Source of the DNA: Halichondria panicea
Lineage: Eukaryota > Porifera > Demospongiae > Suberitida > Halichondriidae
Direction: 5' to 3'
DNA: 64,000 bases
Assembly (NCBI RefSeq): GCF_963675165.1
Contig: NC_087383.1
Location: 4,060,979 to 4,124,978 of the forward strand
Of the stretch, positions 35,727-46,212 are shown one piece after another. Position numbers and translations under genes: made by a program. The notes beneath the pieces are model-generated. The model searched no databases. It had not been told where the DNA came from and saw nothing but the letters and a program-made list of their open reading frames with translations. Position 1 is the stretch's first letter. Every line of letters starts with the position of its first letter.

Positions 35727-38700
35727 CTAAAAATAATTACGCATATTAATCCATTTGTTTTGCACATCAATCTCGGGTAGTCCATTTCTCTTCCTCTCTT
35801 TGTTAGCGTCCCTGAATACTGTCTCGATACAGGATGGTAGGTGATAGGGTATCAACAATCGTGTCAGTTCAGAGCAGTGGGTGGTTAGATGTCTGGCAAG
35901 CGTCTTCATTCCATCTTCTGTTATTGAGTCATTACCATAAATGTATAGTGTTTCAATCTTGTTGATCAGTCCAGTTGATAGCTCCTCGATACTCTGATCA
36001 GTCAGTTTACAGGAACCCAAGATCAATGTTCTCAGAGTCTTATTAACTGCAAGTCCAGCAGCAATGTGACGACAGCTAGTCACTGTGTTAATAGACAAAT
36101 TAAGATGTTCGAGGGAATTATTTGTATTCAGAAGTTGATAGAGGGCAGCTCCATTGTCGTCTGATATTGTTAGTGAGCAACTGTACAGGTCCAGGCTCTT
36201 TAATGATGTGTTAGTTGACAAGGCCTCACAGAGTGTGCTAAGTCCACTGTTGCCAATGGCATTATTAGACAAAACCAATTTAGATATTGAACTAGTGTTC
36301 TCGATAATCTCAGCGATGTGTATCCCTTCTGTAGGAATATCATTATTACAGTTGGGACACTTGGAGAGTCCTCGGGCCAGAAATTTGCAGCCTTGGTCAC
36401 CAATAGAGCAATTGCTGAGGCTAAGTCTGAATCCATTACTGCTATTGGAACAAACTGATGCGAAATATCCAACAGAGAGGCAGTCAATAGGATTCATTGT
36501 AGTGTGATCAAGATCTAGATTGTGATTAAGAAGATTAGCCACAAACACACACAGTGACGAGTCTTCAGCTTCGTACAAACAATTGATGAGGGACAACAAA
36601 AGGGGCTTCGGCTCACCATACTTCTTCTCTTTCTCACTTTTGACAATCTTTCTGACCAGATCAAAAACAGTGGCTGGAACTGGACATAACAATCGAGGTA
36701 GCAAGCTGAGGATTGGTCTACTAGTTTTCAGTTTGGTGATACCAGCATAAAACTGGAAGACTGCACTGAATCGAGGATTCCCGAAGAGCTTCTGGAATAC
36801 AGAAATTTGTTGCTTGGGAGACATGAGAGAGATGTGGATTGCTGCTAGCAGCTCTTGAATAGACAAGTGGAGAAAGCAGTAGTAAACCAAATAACCATCG
36901 CTAATGATACTGGGAACAGTTTGTAATAATCCAACGTTTGAAATGTCCTTCGTAATGCGAAGAGCGGCCAAATCACCATCAGTAAATGTCGCTTTATTTT
37001 GTTCAATCCCATGATATGCAAGTTGACACATTTGTACAGTCTCTGTTCTGATTTCCGAGGGCAGTGAGTCTGGGGATGTGATGTCTCCCACTGGAATGGT
37101 GTTCCTCAACTTCTCCTGGAGGTATCTCTTGAGAGAGCTCTGGACCACTGATGTGAATATTTCGTGGTTGGATGTGGGGAGTGAGTGGTTATCAGAAAGG
37201 AAGCAATTAACGATGATGGAAGCATTGAGGGGGAGGTAGCAGCTACCTTCTACCGCTGGGTTCTCTCGAATTCTCTCCAGTAGAGTCTGCACAGCTTGTG
37301 AGTCACCTTCCAGACACTCGGTAAAGTACTGTTCTAGTTCATGTGGATTGAACCCCAACACCTCCACCCTGGACGAGACTAGTGGGTGGAGCTCAGCCGA
37401 AGATGACGGTCGAGATGTTACAATCAGGGTGGATTTGTGAAGCGGACGTTCTTGTGACATGTCTGGTCGAATTAGTTTGTTGATGATTGAGTCTCTAGGG
37501 AGGTCAGAAGGAAGTTCGTCCCATCCGTCCAGCACCCACAGTACACCTTTGCCATACAATGACATAGTTGCAGTCTCTGTTTCATTAGCCATCGCTTTGT
37601 TTGTGCAGGGAAGTATGTCAGCAATTGTCTTTGCTTCTCTAACGAGGGGATCTCTCAGTCTCACGAGGATTGCAATATCAAACTCTTGGAACAGTTTCCC
37701 CTTTGCCCACTCCTGACAGATGTGTAGAGCAAGGGTGCTCTTACCAGAGCCGGGAGCTCCTTCAATCAGCACAAAGTGTCTTCTATCTCCAATCTCAGAG
37801 AAAATGTTAGTCAAGTTAACGGGAGTTTTTTTAAGTAAAATATCGTCAATTTTTCCTGTGATTGTTAGTTTAACAAATTCATCGTCGATTCTTCCTCTCT
37901 GTATTTTCTCCTTCTGAATCATGGCCAGTTTAAAGACTTTGTTTGTTGAGACGGGAGGCCATTGTGTGGCTGATGTGGATACTTGTGTTTTGTAGCAACT
38001 TTGTAGGTAGTCCCTGTACGAGGACAGCTTGTGGTTCAGCAGGACCCTCTCTCGGGAGGGGGGACACGAGGTGGTGGAGTCTGGGGAAAAAAACAATAGG
38101 TGAGTACCATTCCTAGTGATCTTAATACAGAATAGGTGTAATAATAGCAATTAAGTTGAAGAGTCCCTTATTTGGTTGCAATCACTCCCACACCGTATGG
38201 TACCACAATGACCACACTCTCACATGACAGACTCACATTTGTCAGACAAGTACTTGCACACTTGAACAGCAACGTCTCCTTTAAGCAGGGAGAGTATGAT
38301 GAGTAGCAGAGCTTGGAAGGTGGCTTGTAGTTGGTTCTTGTTCTGCCAGTATTCTAGGGCAAGTTTCATTCCGGCTTGAGTGCGGTTTAGACGTGTTTTA
38401 GCCTTCACTTCGCTTACGTCAGTTTTCTGTCCAGGTGACAGCTCCAGCTTTTCAAGATAGTCATCAGTGTTATCGAAACATGCTGCTAACTCAGGTAAAT
38501 CTGGTTCCTTTATTGCTGTATTGAGCTGCTCATCAGTCAGTTTCAATTCTGTCTTCAGATCATCAATTGTGAGCTCTGAGGGAATTCACCATTAAAAATA
38601 GTAATAATTTTGTAGCAGTGTGTCAGTGGACTCTAATATCTGTCTATGCACGTCATATGTACAATAGTTGTTATACTACCAAAGGTGAAAGTGGTGTAGA

Positions 38701-38874
38701 ACCATAGATGATATAGATATAGATCTAGTGCTGATGTCAGTATAGTCAGTAGAACCAAGATCTAGATCCCGAGCGAGCTAGATATAGGGCATGTGTCATG
38801 TGTAAGTGTGTGTACTAATCTAACTGAATCATTCAAGGACTTAGATTACCTTGATTTTGCTCTTTAGCGGCCAT
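35727..38874 (-). CDS. DEATH-NACHT-LRR receptor, NLR2
   Basis: Minus-strand exons 38874-38850 (MAAKEQNQ), 38575-38237 (DEATH) and 38080-35727 (NACHT-LRR), with GT/AG borders and matching phases, give about 905 residues. Walker A GAPGSGKST, Walker B LWVLDGWDEL and sensor-like IVTSRPSS are intact. The LRR tract is shorter than in NLR1: after LSTNTSLKSLDLYSCSL it lacks the segment equivalent to LSLNNHGALPRLLSTN..GNTELRYICEA, about two repeats, without a frameshift. It has an extra C-terminal tail (QNKWINMRNYF). Its start codon is 218 bp from the oppositely oriented EFR3-like gene. Predicted cytosolic immune sensor; ligand unknown. Confidence 0.93.
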
Positions 38875-39092
38875 TCCAACACGTACATCTAGTTTGTTTA
38901 CTTGCCAGAGTTTGTTTACTTGCTTGGCTAGTTCCCTGCAGTGGACCACTCCCTTTAGTTGTGAGAGGGTGTGGTTGTTTAATAATTATTTCACATTTGG
39001 CCAGCCTCTAGCTCCACTGTAAAAACCTCTGCTCTCACGTTACGTTTACAGCTTGGTCTACTATCAATCAAGACACAGAACTAGATCTAACT
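38875..39092. promoter_or_regulatory. Bidirectional promoter candidate, NLR2/EFR3
   Basis: The 218 bp between two divergent start codons must hold both 5' flanks. Visible features are a duplicated GTTTGTTTACTTGCC/GTTTGTTTACTTGCT at about 38894-38928, matching a forkhead-type core (TGTTTAC), and a TTTAATAATTATTTCACA A/T stretch near 38977. Promoter activity and factor binding are inference. Confidence 0.5.
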
Positions 39093-42000
39093 ATGGCGAC
39101 GTGCTTCTGCTGCCCCAAACCTCGCTACAATTACAAACGGCTGGTTGATGGGCTCTTCCCAGAGGACCCTCAAACACCCACACCTGTGTCTGCTAATATG
39201 GACAAGCTGCTCTTCTTTGCTCAAACCTCCCCTGACCATCTGGACAATATTGGAGAGTACCTCGCTCTGAGACTGCCTGCAAAGAGAGAGAAACGGGTTA
39301 GACGACTATTTCAGAGACGTACCTGTATGTACAATGTCGACATGTTATGTATAGCTAGGGGAAAGTTATCGACCATCCCCATACCTACGGAACAGAAAAT
39401 GGTGTATATGTGTGGCTGGGAACTTTAAATGTTATATCTATGATACAACTATAGTATCCAATGGCTTTCTCCCAAACGTGGTACAAAATACAATTTTCAT
39501 GCCTCTCCCTCCCCCCAGGCATGTGAGTGTGGCTCTGCAAGTGACGGAGAAGCTGCTGTCAGCCTGTGACTCACAAAAGCTCCAGTTGATTGTGGATACC
39601 TACTTGGATATACTGCATAATATGCTGGAAACGAGCAACACAGAACTGCATATCATGGCCACCATTTCGGTGAGTAGGGAGTGGGTGTGTGGTGTGTGTG
39701 GGTGTGAGTAGAGTGTGTGTCTGTGATAGTGCCGAGAGTGAACGTGCGTGTATGTGTGTGGGTGTGAGTAGCGAGTGTGAGTGTGAGAGTGTGGAAAGTG
39801 AACATGCATGTATATGTGTGGGTGTGTGTAGTGGCCATTGGCCAGGAGTGAGTGTGTGAAGTGAACTTGTTTATACAACACATTGACCCTTCCTCCGCAC
39901 ACACACAGTTTGTGAAGTTTGCCGAGCGAGAGGAAGGGAACACCCCCTACCACAGACAGTACGACTTCCTCATCCACCGCTTTGCCTCTCTTAGCCTCAC
40001 CAAGAATGTCGACGACGCCGATAAATATCACGAGTATGTGTACATTTACTGTTTTGAAATTAGTTTGAGTGGCCACAGGTCGAAGTGTTAGGTGTCATAT
40101 TTTAACTGTACTGCCCTTAGGGTACTCTGCCACATGCATAACTTGTGATCACATTGCTTTCATCACCAACTCCACCCCTCCCCACTACACCTCACACAGG
40201 ACGCGGATGGCTGGGTTGCAAGGGCTGAGGGGAGTGATAAAGAAGATTGGTCGGCAAGACAACCTCCAGATGAACATTTGGGACCTAGATCACATGAACA
40301 AGATAGTGTCGCCCAGTCAAGGTATACTGTCTAGGAAAGTCACTACAATTTGCTTCAGTTCTACTCCTGGAGCACTAGCTAATACACATACTTCAATGAG
40401 TAAATGTTGATAGCCTCAGTCTGTATCAAACTTACCTATTGATGGTCTTAGATAATTATACAGTGTGTGCCAATAGTAACCTCCCTCCCACTCTGACAGA
40501 GAGTCTGGTGAGATCCAGCCTGTTGTGGAGGAGGGGGACAGTCTGGGAGGGTACTCTCAGGATAATCTCACTGAGCTCATCACTTTTGCCGGACTCTCTC
40601 ACATCGATAGTGTCCTCAAGCCAATACTGCAGTAAGTCAGTCAATGCCTCGTGTGCGTCGGTGCTACTTGTAGGCAAGGTGGTTTCCCTAATGTATATGT
40701 ATATACATTGTGCGTACGTAGGTGTTACAACACTGTACTTGTAGGCAAGGTGATTTCCCTAATAGGTGTAACTTAAATGGAACTGCATTCAGCAGGAGTT
40801 CATTAGGATTCTTATTGAACTCCTGATGTTAGTAAAGTGCTATGACCTATTGTACAATGTTGTCTCAGCAGGTCTAGTACTATGACAACCATTGTCTCAT
40901 TTCCTGTGTATGTACATGTAGTAACACTCCATTGCTCCCCTTGTAGACACTTTGACCTAAACAAACTATGGATATCGGACAAGGAATTCACAGCTGGTGT
41001 GTACGTCATCGTTGTGGAAGCCATGCAGGTACACGTATATACATGCACTGATGGCCAAGTGTTCTCACCATAGTGTATAGTGCATCATAAAAATACTTGT
41101 GGTCATACGATCGACTGTAAATTCTGACTTGACTGTCCACAACGGACTGTCAACAGTATTTCGTTGCTCTCTGCTTTATTCTGTTGTGTAACATTGATAG
41201 CTTTCAGGTCCAACATACTCCGTCACTTTCTGAACAGGATTGTTTATTCAAGCATTTCAATTGTTCCCTCCAGTGTCCACTTACAGTGTAGACATGTACC
41301 CCCCAGTGTACATTATCTTATCCCCCCACAGCCCCCCAGTGTACATTATCTTATCCCCCCACAGCCCCCAGTGTACATTATCTTATCCCCCCACAGCCCC
41401 CCAGTGTACATTATCTTATCCCCCACAGTCCCCAGTGTACAGTATCTAACACGTACCCCCACAGCCCCCCAGTGTACATTATCTTATCCCCCACAGCCCC
41501 CCAGTGTACAGTATCTTATCCCCCACAGCTCCCAGTGTACAGTATCTAACACGTACCCCCACAGCCCCCCAGTGTACATTATCTTATCCCCCACAGCCCC
41601 CCAGTGTACAGTATCTTATCCCCCACAGCCCCCAGTGTACAGTATCTAACACGTACCCCCACAGCCCCCCAGTGTACATTATCTTATCCCCCACAGCCCT
41701 CCAGTGTACAGTATCTAACACGTACCCCCACAGCCCCCCAGTGTACATTATCTTATCCCCCCACAGCCCCCCCAGTGTACATTATCTTATCCCCCACAGC
41801 CCCCCAGTGTACAGTATCTAACACGTACCCCCACAGGCCCCCACTGTACATTATCCACTGTACATGTACCCCCACAGAGACAGGATCGGTACAAGGCCGT
41901 CCAGTCGCTGGTGGACCACCTGGATGCCAAGGTGAAGGAGTCCTGGGAGACCAAACAAGGGATCCTCGGCACACTCTCTAAGTGTGTTGCCGTGGCAGCA

Positions 42001-43012
42001 GACAGCTCTCTAGGTGAGTCTCCATGGTAAAGTACTTGTATGGTTTCAACACTATTTTTGGGCCATTTTCTAAAGAAGGCTATACGCATTTATTCTTCAT
42101 ACGTAGATGCTTTCATAGCTGTTATTAAAGTTTCTGCATGACTGTACATGTATGTTTTGACACGGTTTAATTCCACGCTTTAATCTGCATACATGTATTT
42201 ACATTACTTAGCTTGTGTCCACTCATGCAGGTCCGTCTGTACTGGATATATTCCGTACACTGGTCCGCCACCTCCGTATCTCCATAGAAACTGTTTCAGA
42301 AGGCCCCTCCGACCTCACGTCCTCTCTGACCTTTCAGCAATCCATCACTATATCACTGTGGGGGAGTTTGCAGGAGTCCTTCCTGACTATCACAAGCCAG
42401 ATATACTGGGGCTCATCAACTCTTATGTACCCGTGGCCTCAGGGGGTCTTGATAGCGGAGCCACCACTGGACTGCCTGTACATCCTCTGGCAGCTCAGGA
42501 CACTCAAAACAGGTGAGAATGATATTTTAAAGCAGTTGCTTCATTTAGCTGTTTGTGTACATGTATATGTTTAGTTTCCTGTCATAAACACTGTTTGTAC
42601 ATGTACATGTTCTCTGATTCTGGTGCCTTCGTAAAACATGTTTATAGCAGTAACCTTTGAGTAGTTATACTTATTGTCCATATACATCAGAATTTATGGC
42701 AGTAAACCTCCGAGGACGAGGGCAAAGAGAATGATCTGCTTATAATTATGTGACCATGCACAATAGACTGCATGCTTCCATAATTGTATTCTCTCCTTTA
42801 TTATGCAGCCCCATGTTGACTACCTCCCTGGTCAAGTGTTTGAGGGCGGTGGCTGACACCTGTCACGCATCAGTGCTGGAGACTGCGTTCCCAGGGCAAC
42901 TGTTTGCCTCCCTCGTCCAATTGCTCCTCATACGAGAGCCCATCACACAGGCCCTACTCTGGCATCGTCTCGTAGATCACCATGCCAACAAAGACAAGAT
43001 TCCTCTCAACAC
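39093..43012 (+). CDS. EFR3: EFR3-like plasma-membrane protein, 3' half missing
   Basis: Exons: 39093-~39296, 39519-39669, 39909-40033, 40200-40321, 40502-40631, 40947-41028, 41878-42013, 42231-42512 and 42809-43012. The N-terminus MATCFCCPKPRYNYKRLVD has the cysteines that are palmitoylated in EFR3 and the YKRLVD..FPEDP motif; FVKFAEREEGNTPYHRQYDF, INSYVP and LVDHHANKDKIPLN follow EFR3 order. EFR3 anchors phosphatidylinositol 4-kinase type III alpha at the plasma membrane. Only about 475 residues are present against about 820 in vertebrate EFR3, and transposons and kinesin relics follow. Phase does not match cleanly at the exon 1/2 junction, and exon 8 switches frame near 42300-42350. It is either a decaying copy or a gene with unusual splicing. 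Confidence 0.82.
39670..39850. repeat. GT-rich satellite in EFR3 intron 2
   Basis: A degenerate tandem of GTGTGTGGGTGTGAGTAG-type units with GAGAGTGAACGTGCGTGTAT recurring about every 70 bases. Histidine/threonine-rich reading frames on the minus strand are by-products of the repeat. Confidence 0.85.
41285..41877 (+). repeat. Minisatellite of splice-acceptor-like units
   Basis: About seventeen copies of a ~33-35 bp unit of the form CAGTGTACATTATCTTATCC followed by CCCCACAGCCCC fill the end of EFR3 intron 6. Two flavours alternate: ACATTATCTTATC and ACAGTATCTAACACGTAC. Every unit carries a pyrimidine tract ending in CACAG. The last one is the genuine acceptor for exon 7 at 41878. Confidence 0.95.
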
Positions 43013-43049
43013 GTGCGTGGATGTGTCTGTGTGTGTGTGCACTTTGCTA

Positions 43050-43892
43050 CAGTAGCCCTCATATAAAAGTTCCCGTTCCGTACCGTTCAATTTGCGTACA
43101 ACGGTTCGCGTAGAAACGGAATGAAAACGGAAGCCAGCTCATTAAAATTTAATACGGTACGGAAATAACCGTTTTAATTCTGAAATAACGTTCGCACGTG
43201 TAGCTGCATGATTTGCTCCGTAGCTAGCTGGCTAGTGTTCCAAGAAATCAAGCTGGTGAACTGTTCTACTAAACAAAGAATCCTCATCCTTCACAAACAG
43301 CTACGAAGCAAGTACAGAATCCCTAAGAAGCAAGGTCAAGGCGAGCTAGATCTAGTTAGAATAATTACTGACATTTAGTTTGAACATTTATATTTATATT
43401 TATAGCACTGTACATGAATTTGTTATTCTTCATTTGACATGATGTTTTAATGATACAGGACATTGTATACGATAGTGTATAATTTATAATGAAGTGTTCA
43501 ACAAAAGTAATAGTACAATCAGATCATAATATAATGTAGCTGTATCTAAGATTCCAGACTGAGAGATCCGGTTGACTTGCTACTACCAACTTTCTCATCT
43601 TCTTCCAGCCTTGCATGTAAGTTCTGCAGTATTCCCAGTGCTATTTGTATGCCCCTGGATTACACTAGAGAAGTTAGTACATTTGTAGCTTGCTTAGTAC
43701 ATACAGAATAAATAAAAATTATTATTGCTAACTCAGCAAATTCCACCCGTTTTTTCTCCTAGAACGGTGTAGGTAATTACGGTGCGTTTATGAATAATAC
43801 GCTACCGTTTAGTTAGCCTTTTCTGACTCCGTAAAAACGGGAACGTTACGTGCAACTGAAACGCAACGGGAACTTTTATATGAGGGCTACTG
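43050..43892. mobile_element. 843-bp TA-flanked transposon, copy 1
   Basis: The left end CAGTAGCCCTCATATAAAAG and the right end CTTTTATATGAGGGCTACTG are perfect inverted repeats (at least 28 bp). TA lies outside each end. It interrupts the EFR3 locus just after the last recognised exon. No transposase frame; CAGT ends and a TA target suggest Tc1/mariner mobilisation. Confidence 0.93.
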
Positions 43893-43999
43893 TACATGTG
43901 TAGCTTATCACAAGTTATTACAATTGCTGGACTTAACAAAAGGACTTATTGTAAATCCTGTCCTAACTACAGAGACATTTTGATGCTAAAACCTTAGTA

Positions 44000-44810
44000 C
44001 AGTAGCCCTCATATAAAAGTTCCCGTTCCGTACCGTTCAATTTGCGTACAACGGTTCGCGTAGAAACGGAATGAAAACGGAAGCCAGCTCATTAAAATTT
44101 AATACGGTACGGAAATAACCGTTTTAATTCTGAAATAACGTTCGCACGTGTAGCTGCATGATTTGCTCCGTAGCTAGCTGGCTAGTGTTCCAAGAAATCA
44201 AGCTGGTGAACTGTTCTACTAAACAAAGAATCCTCATCCTTCACAAACAGCTACGGAGCAAGTACAGAATCCCTAAGAAGCAAGGTCAAGGCGAGCTAGA
44301 TCTAGTTAGAATAATTACTGACATTTAGTTTAAACATTTATATTTATATTTTCTTCATTTGACATGATGTTTTAATGATACAGGACATTGTATACGATAG
44401 TGTATAATTTATAATGAAGTGTTCAACAAAAGTAATAGTACAATCAGATCATAATATAATGTAGCTGTATCTAAGATTCCAGACTGAGAGATCCTTGCTA
44501 CTACCAACTTTCTCATCTTCTTCCAGCCTTGCATGTAAGTTCTGCAGTATTCCCAGTGCTATTTGTATGCCCCTGGATTACACTAGAGAAGTTAGTACAT
44601 TTGTAGTTTGCTTAGTACGTACAGAATAAATAAAAATTATTATTGCTAACTCAGCAAATTCCACCCGTTTTTTCTCCTAGAACGGTGTAGGTAATTACGG
44701 TGCGTTTATGAATAATACGCTACCGTTTAGTTAGCGTTTTCTGACTCCGTAAAAACGGGAACGTTACGTGCAACTGAAACGCAACGGGAACTTTTATATG
44801 AGGGCTACTG
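44000..44810. mobile_element. 811-bp TA-flanked transposon, copy 2
   Basis: Nearly identical to 43050-43892, with the same ends and orientation, its own TA duplication and different flanks, so it is a separate insertion 107 bp away. It lacks about 25-30 bp near 44351 and a few bases near 44494 that are present in copy 1. Confidence 0.93.
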
Positions 44811-44869
44811 TAACTTCCATGATTGTATCTGTTGGTTAAGAGTTTATTATGTTTTCCTGTTTCTTTGCA

Positions 44870-46016
44870 CAGTTTGTGTGTTATGCCACTGTGATCGACC
44901 CACCCCATGCTGGAGGTTGATGTGAGTTGAGACTGAGAATGATGCCATCGCAATCACTTCAGTTAGATGAAATATGAGGAGAGTTGATGTTCTGTACAGC
45001 TGGAACATTTGGTGATTATTTGGCGAATGCAATGCAATACTATATACAGTGACGTTGTGTCCACCAGAATATTTAATTTGGCAATCTTCGGTAAATTGCC
45101 AAATTAAAGCACCCATAAAGTTTTCCATTATAAGGGATTTGCATTTTACAGGTAATTTCAAGTTATGATTCAGATTGCTTTTGTTGGCTTGTTACTGACC
45201 ATCATAACAGAAGCCAACCAAAATACTGATTATACCCAATATTTACTACATTGTGGTTGCAGTGCTCAACAATGATTATCCATCAACATGTGCTACCATA
45301 ATTATAGCAGGGAATTTTCGTAGGGTAAAAAATTCGTTTAACTCGAAAACGGTGATTTTAAGGAGTAAAAATTTCGTTTAGTCACTCATTGCCTGCACTG
45401 CATTCAAACGTTCTGGTAAGCCACACCTACGTTAAAATTTTGCGGAGGTCAGCTTGCCCACGAAAATAATTTTTTACCCCACGAAAATTACCCGCTATAC
45501 GGTATTAATTGCTCTGGTGCGTATACTTTTGTCCACTTTTTGACTGAAGCTCAGGCTCTACTGACTTTAACAATTCCAGTGTGAGCCTATTGACTTATTT
45601 TACGCCCCAGTCTTACGTGTAACATTACAAGCAATAATTGTATGAACATTATTTCTTACTCGCCCAGGTTCAGGTTTAGAAGTGTTGTGTTTGAGATCAC
45701 GTCAGGCAGATAGAGAAGGTGGAGCTGGTCCTCCAGGTGAGGGTGTTAATTTGGTATAGGTGCGTAAACTGTTCAAGAAGTTTACTGTATTAATTAGACT
45801 AAGATCTCAGGTATAGTGTTGGTATAATTATGCTGAAGAATAATTATGTAAGTGTATCTTACAATATATGCATTCTTTGTCTTGTACCAGTTGAAGTGTT
45901 TCACTGCCCTCTCTTCTCCCCACACAGGACCTCCTTCAGCTGCAATACGAGGGCCTGGCAATCATGAAGATGCTTGGGAGGGCCAAAGTGAACGTTAATC
46001 TGCTCATCTTCCTATA
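44870..46016 (+). pseudogene. Kinesin-like gene remnants, unit 3
   Basis: Short third copy: the TTTGCACAG acceptor region at 44863-44960 matches 30545-30610, then 45667-45738 (FRSVVFEITSG..) and a terminal exon at 45929-46016 (DLLQLQYEGLAIMKMLGRAK). It ends 200 bp from the 3' end of NLR3, repeating the arrangement beside NLR1 and NLR2. All upstream exons are gone. Confidence 0.65.
45294..45504. mobile_element. CCGTATAG-type MITE with AATT insertion
   Basis: It starts TACCATAATTATAGCAGGGA, the family terminus split by AATT, and ends ATTACCCGCTATACGGTA. It is inserted in an intron of relic unit 3. Confidence 0.75.
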
Positions 46017-46212
46017 AACAAAAGGCGTGGATTTCACTAGCTAATTACTTGCATGTATAATTATAATTATATTCATTGACAATTTACAGCGCATTTCATT
46101 ATTACTGCGCTATAGTTGTAAAAACCTTAAATTTGTTTTTACTACACTATCGCAAATTATCACATTGAATATCATTATGGCAGAATAAAATTATTATTGT
46201 CAAAACTTTAAA

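Noticed and set aside
39600-40076. His/Thr-rich open frames on the minus strand in EFR3 intron 2
   Set aside because: They are translations of a GT-rich satellite and overlap genuine EFR3 exons on the other strand.
41164-41981. Long proline/tyrosine-rich open frames on the plus strand
   Set aside because: They are by-products of the acceptor-like minisatellite. I kept the repeat as the feature and treat coding use only as a splicing question.
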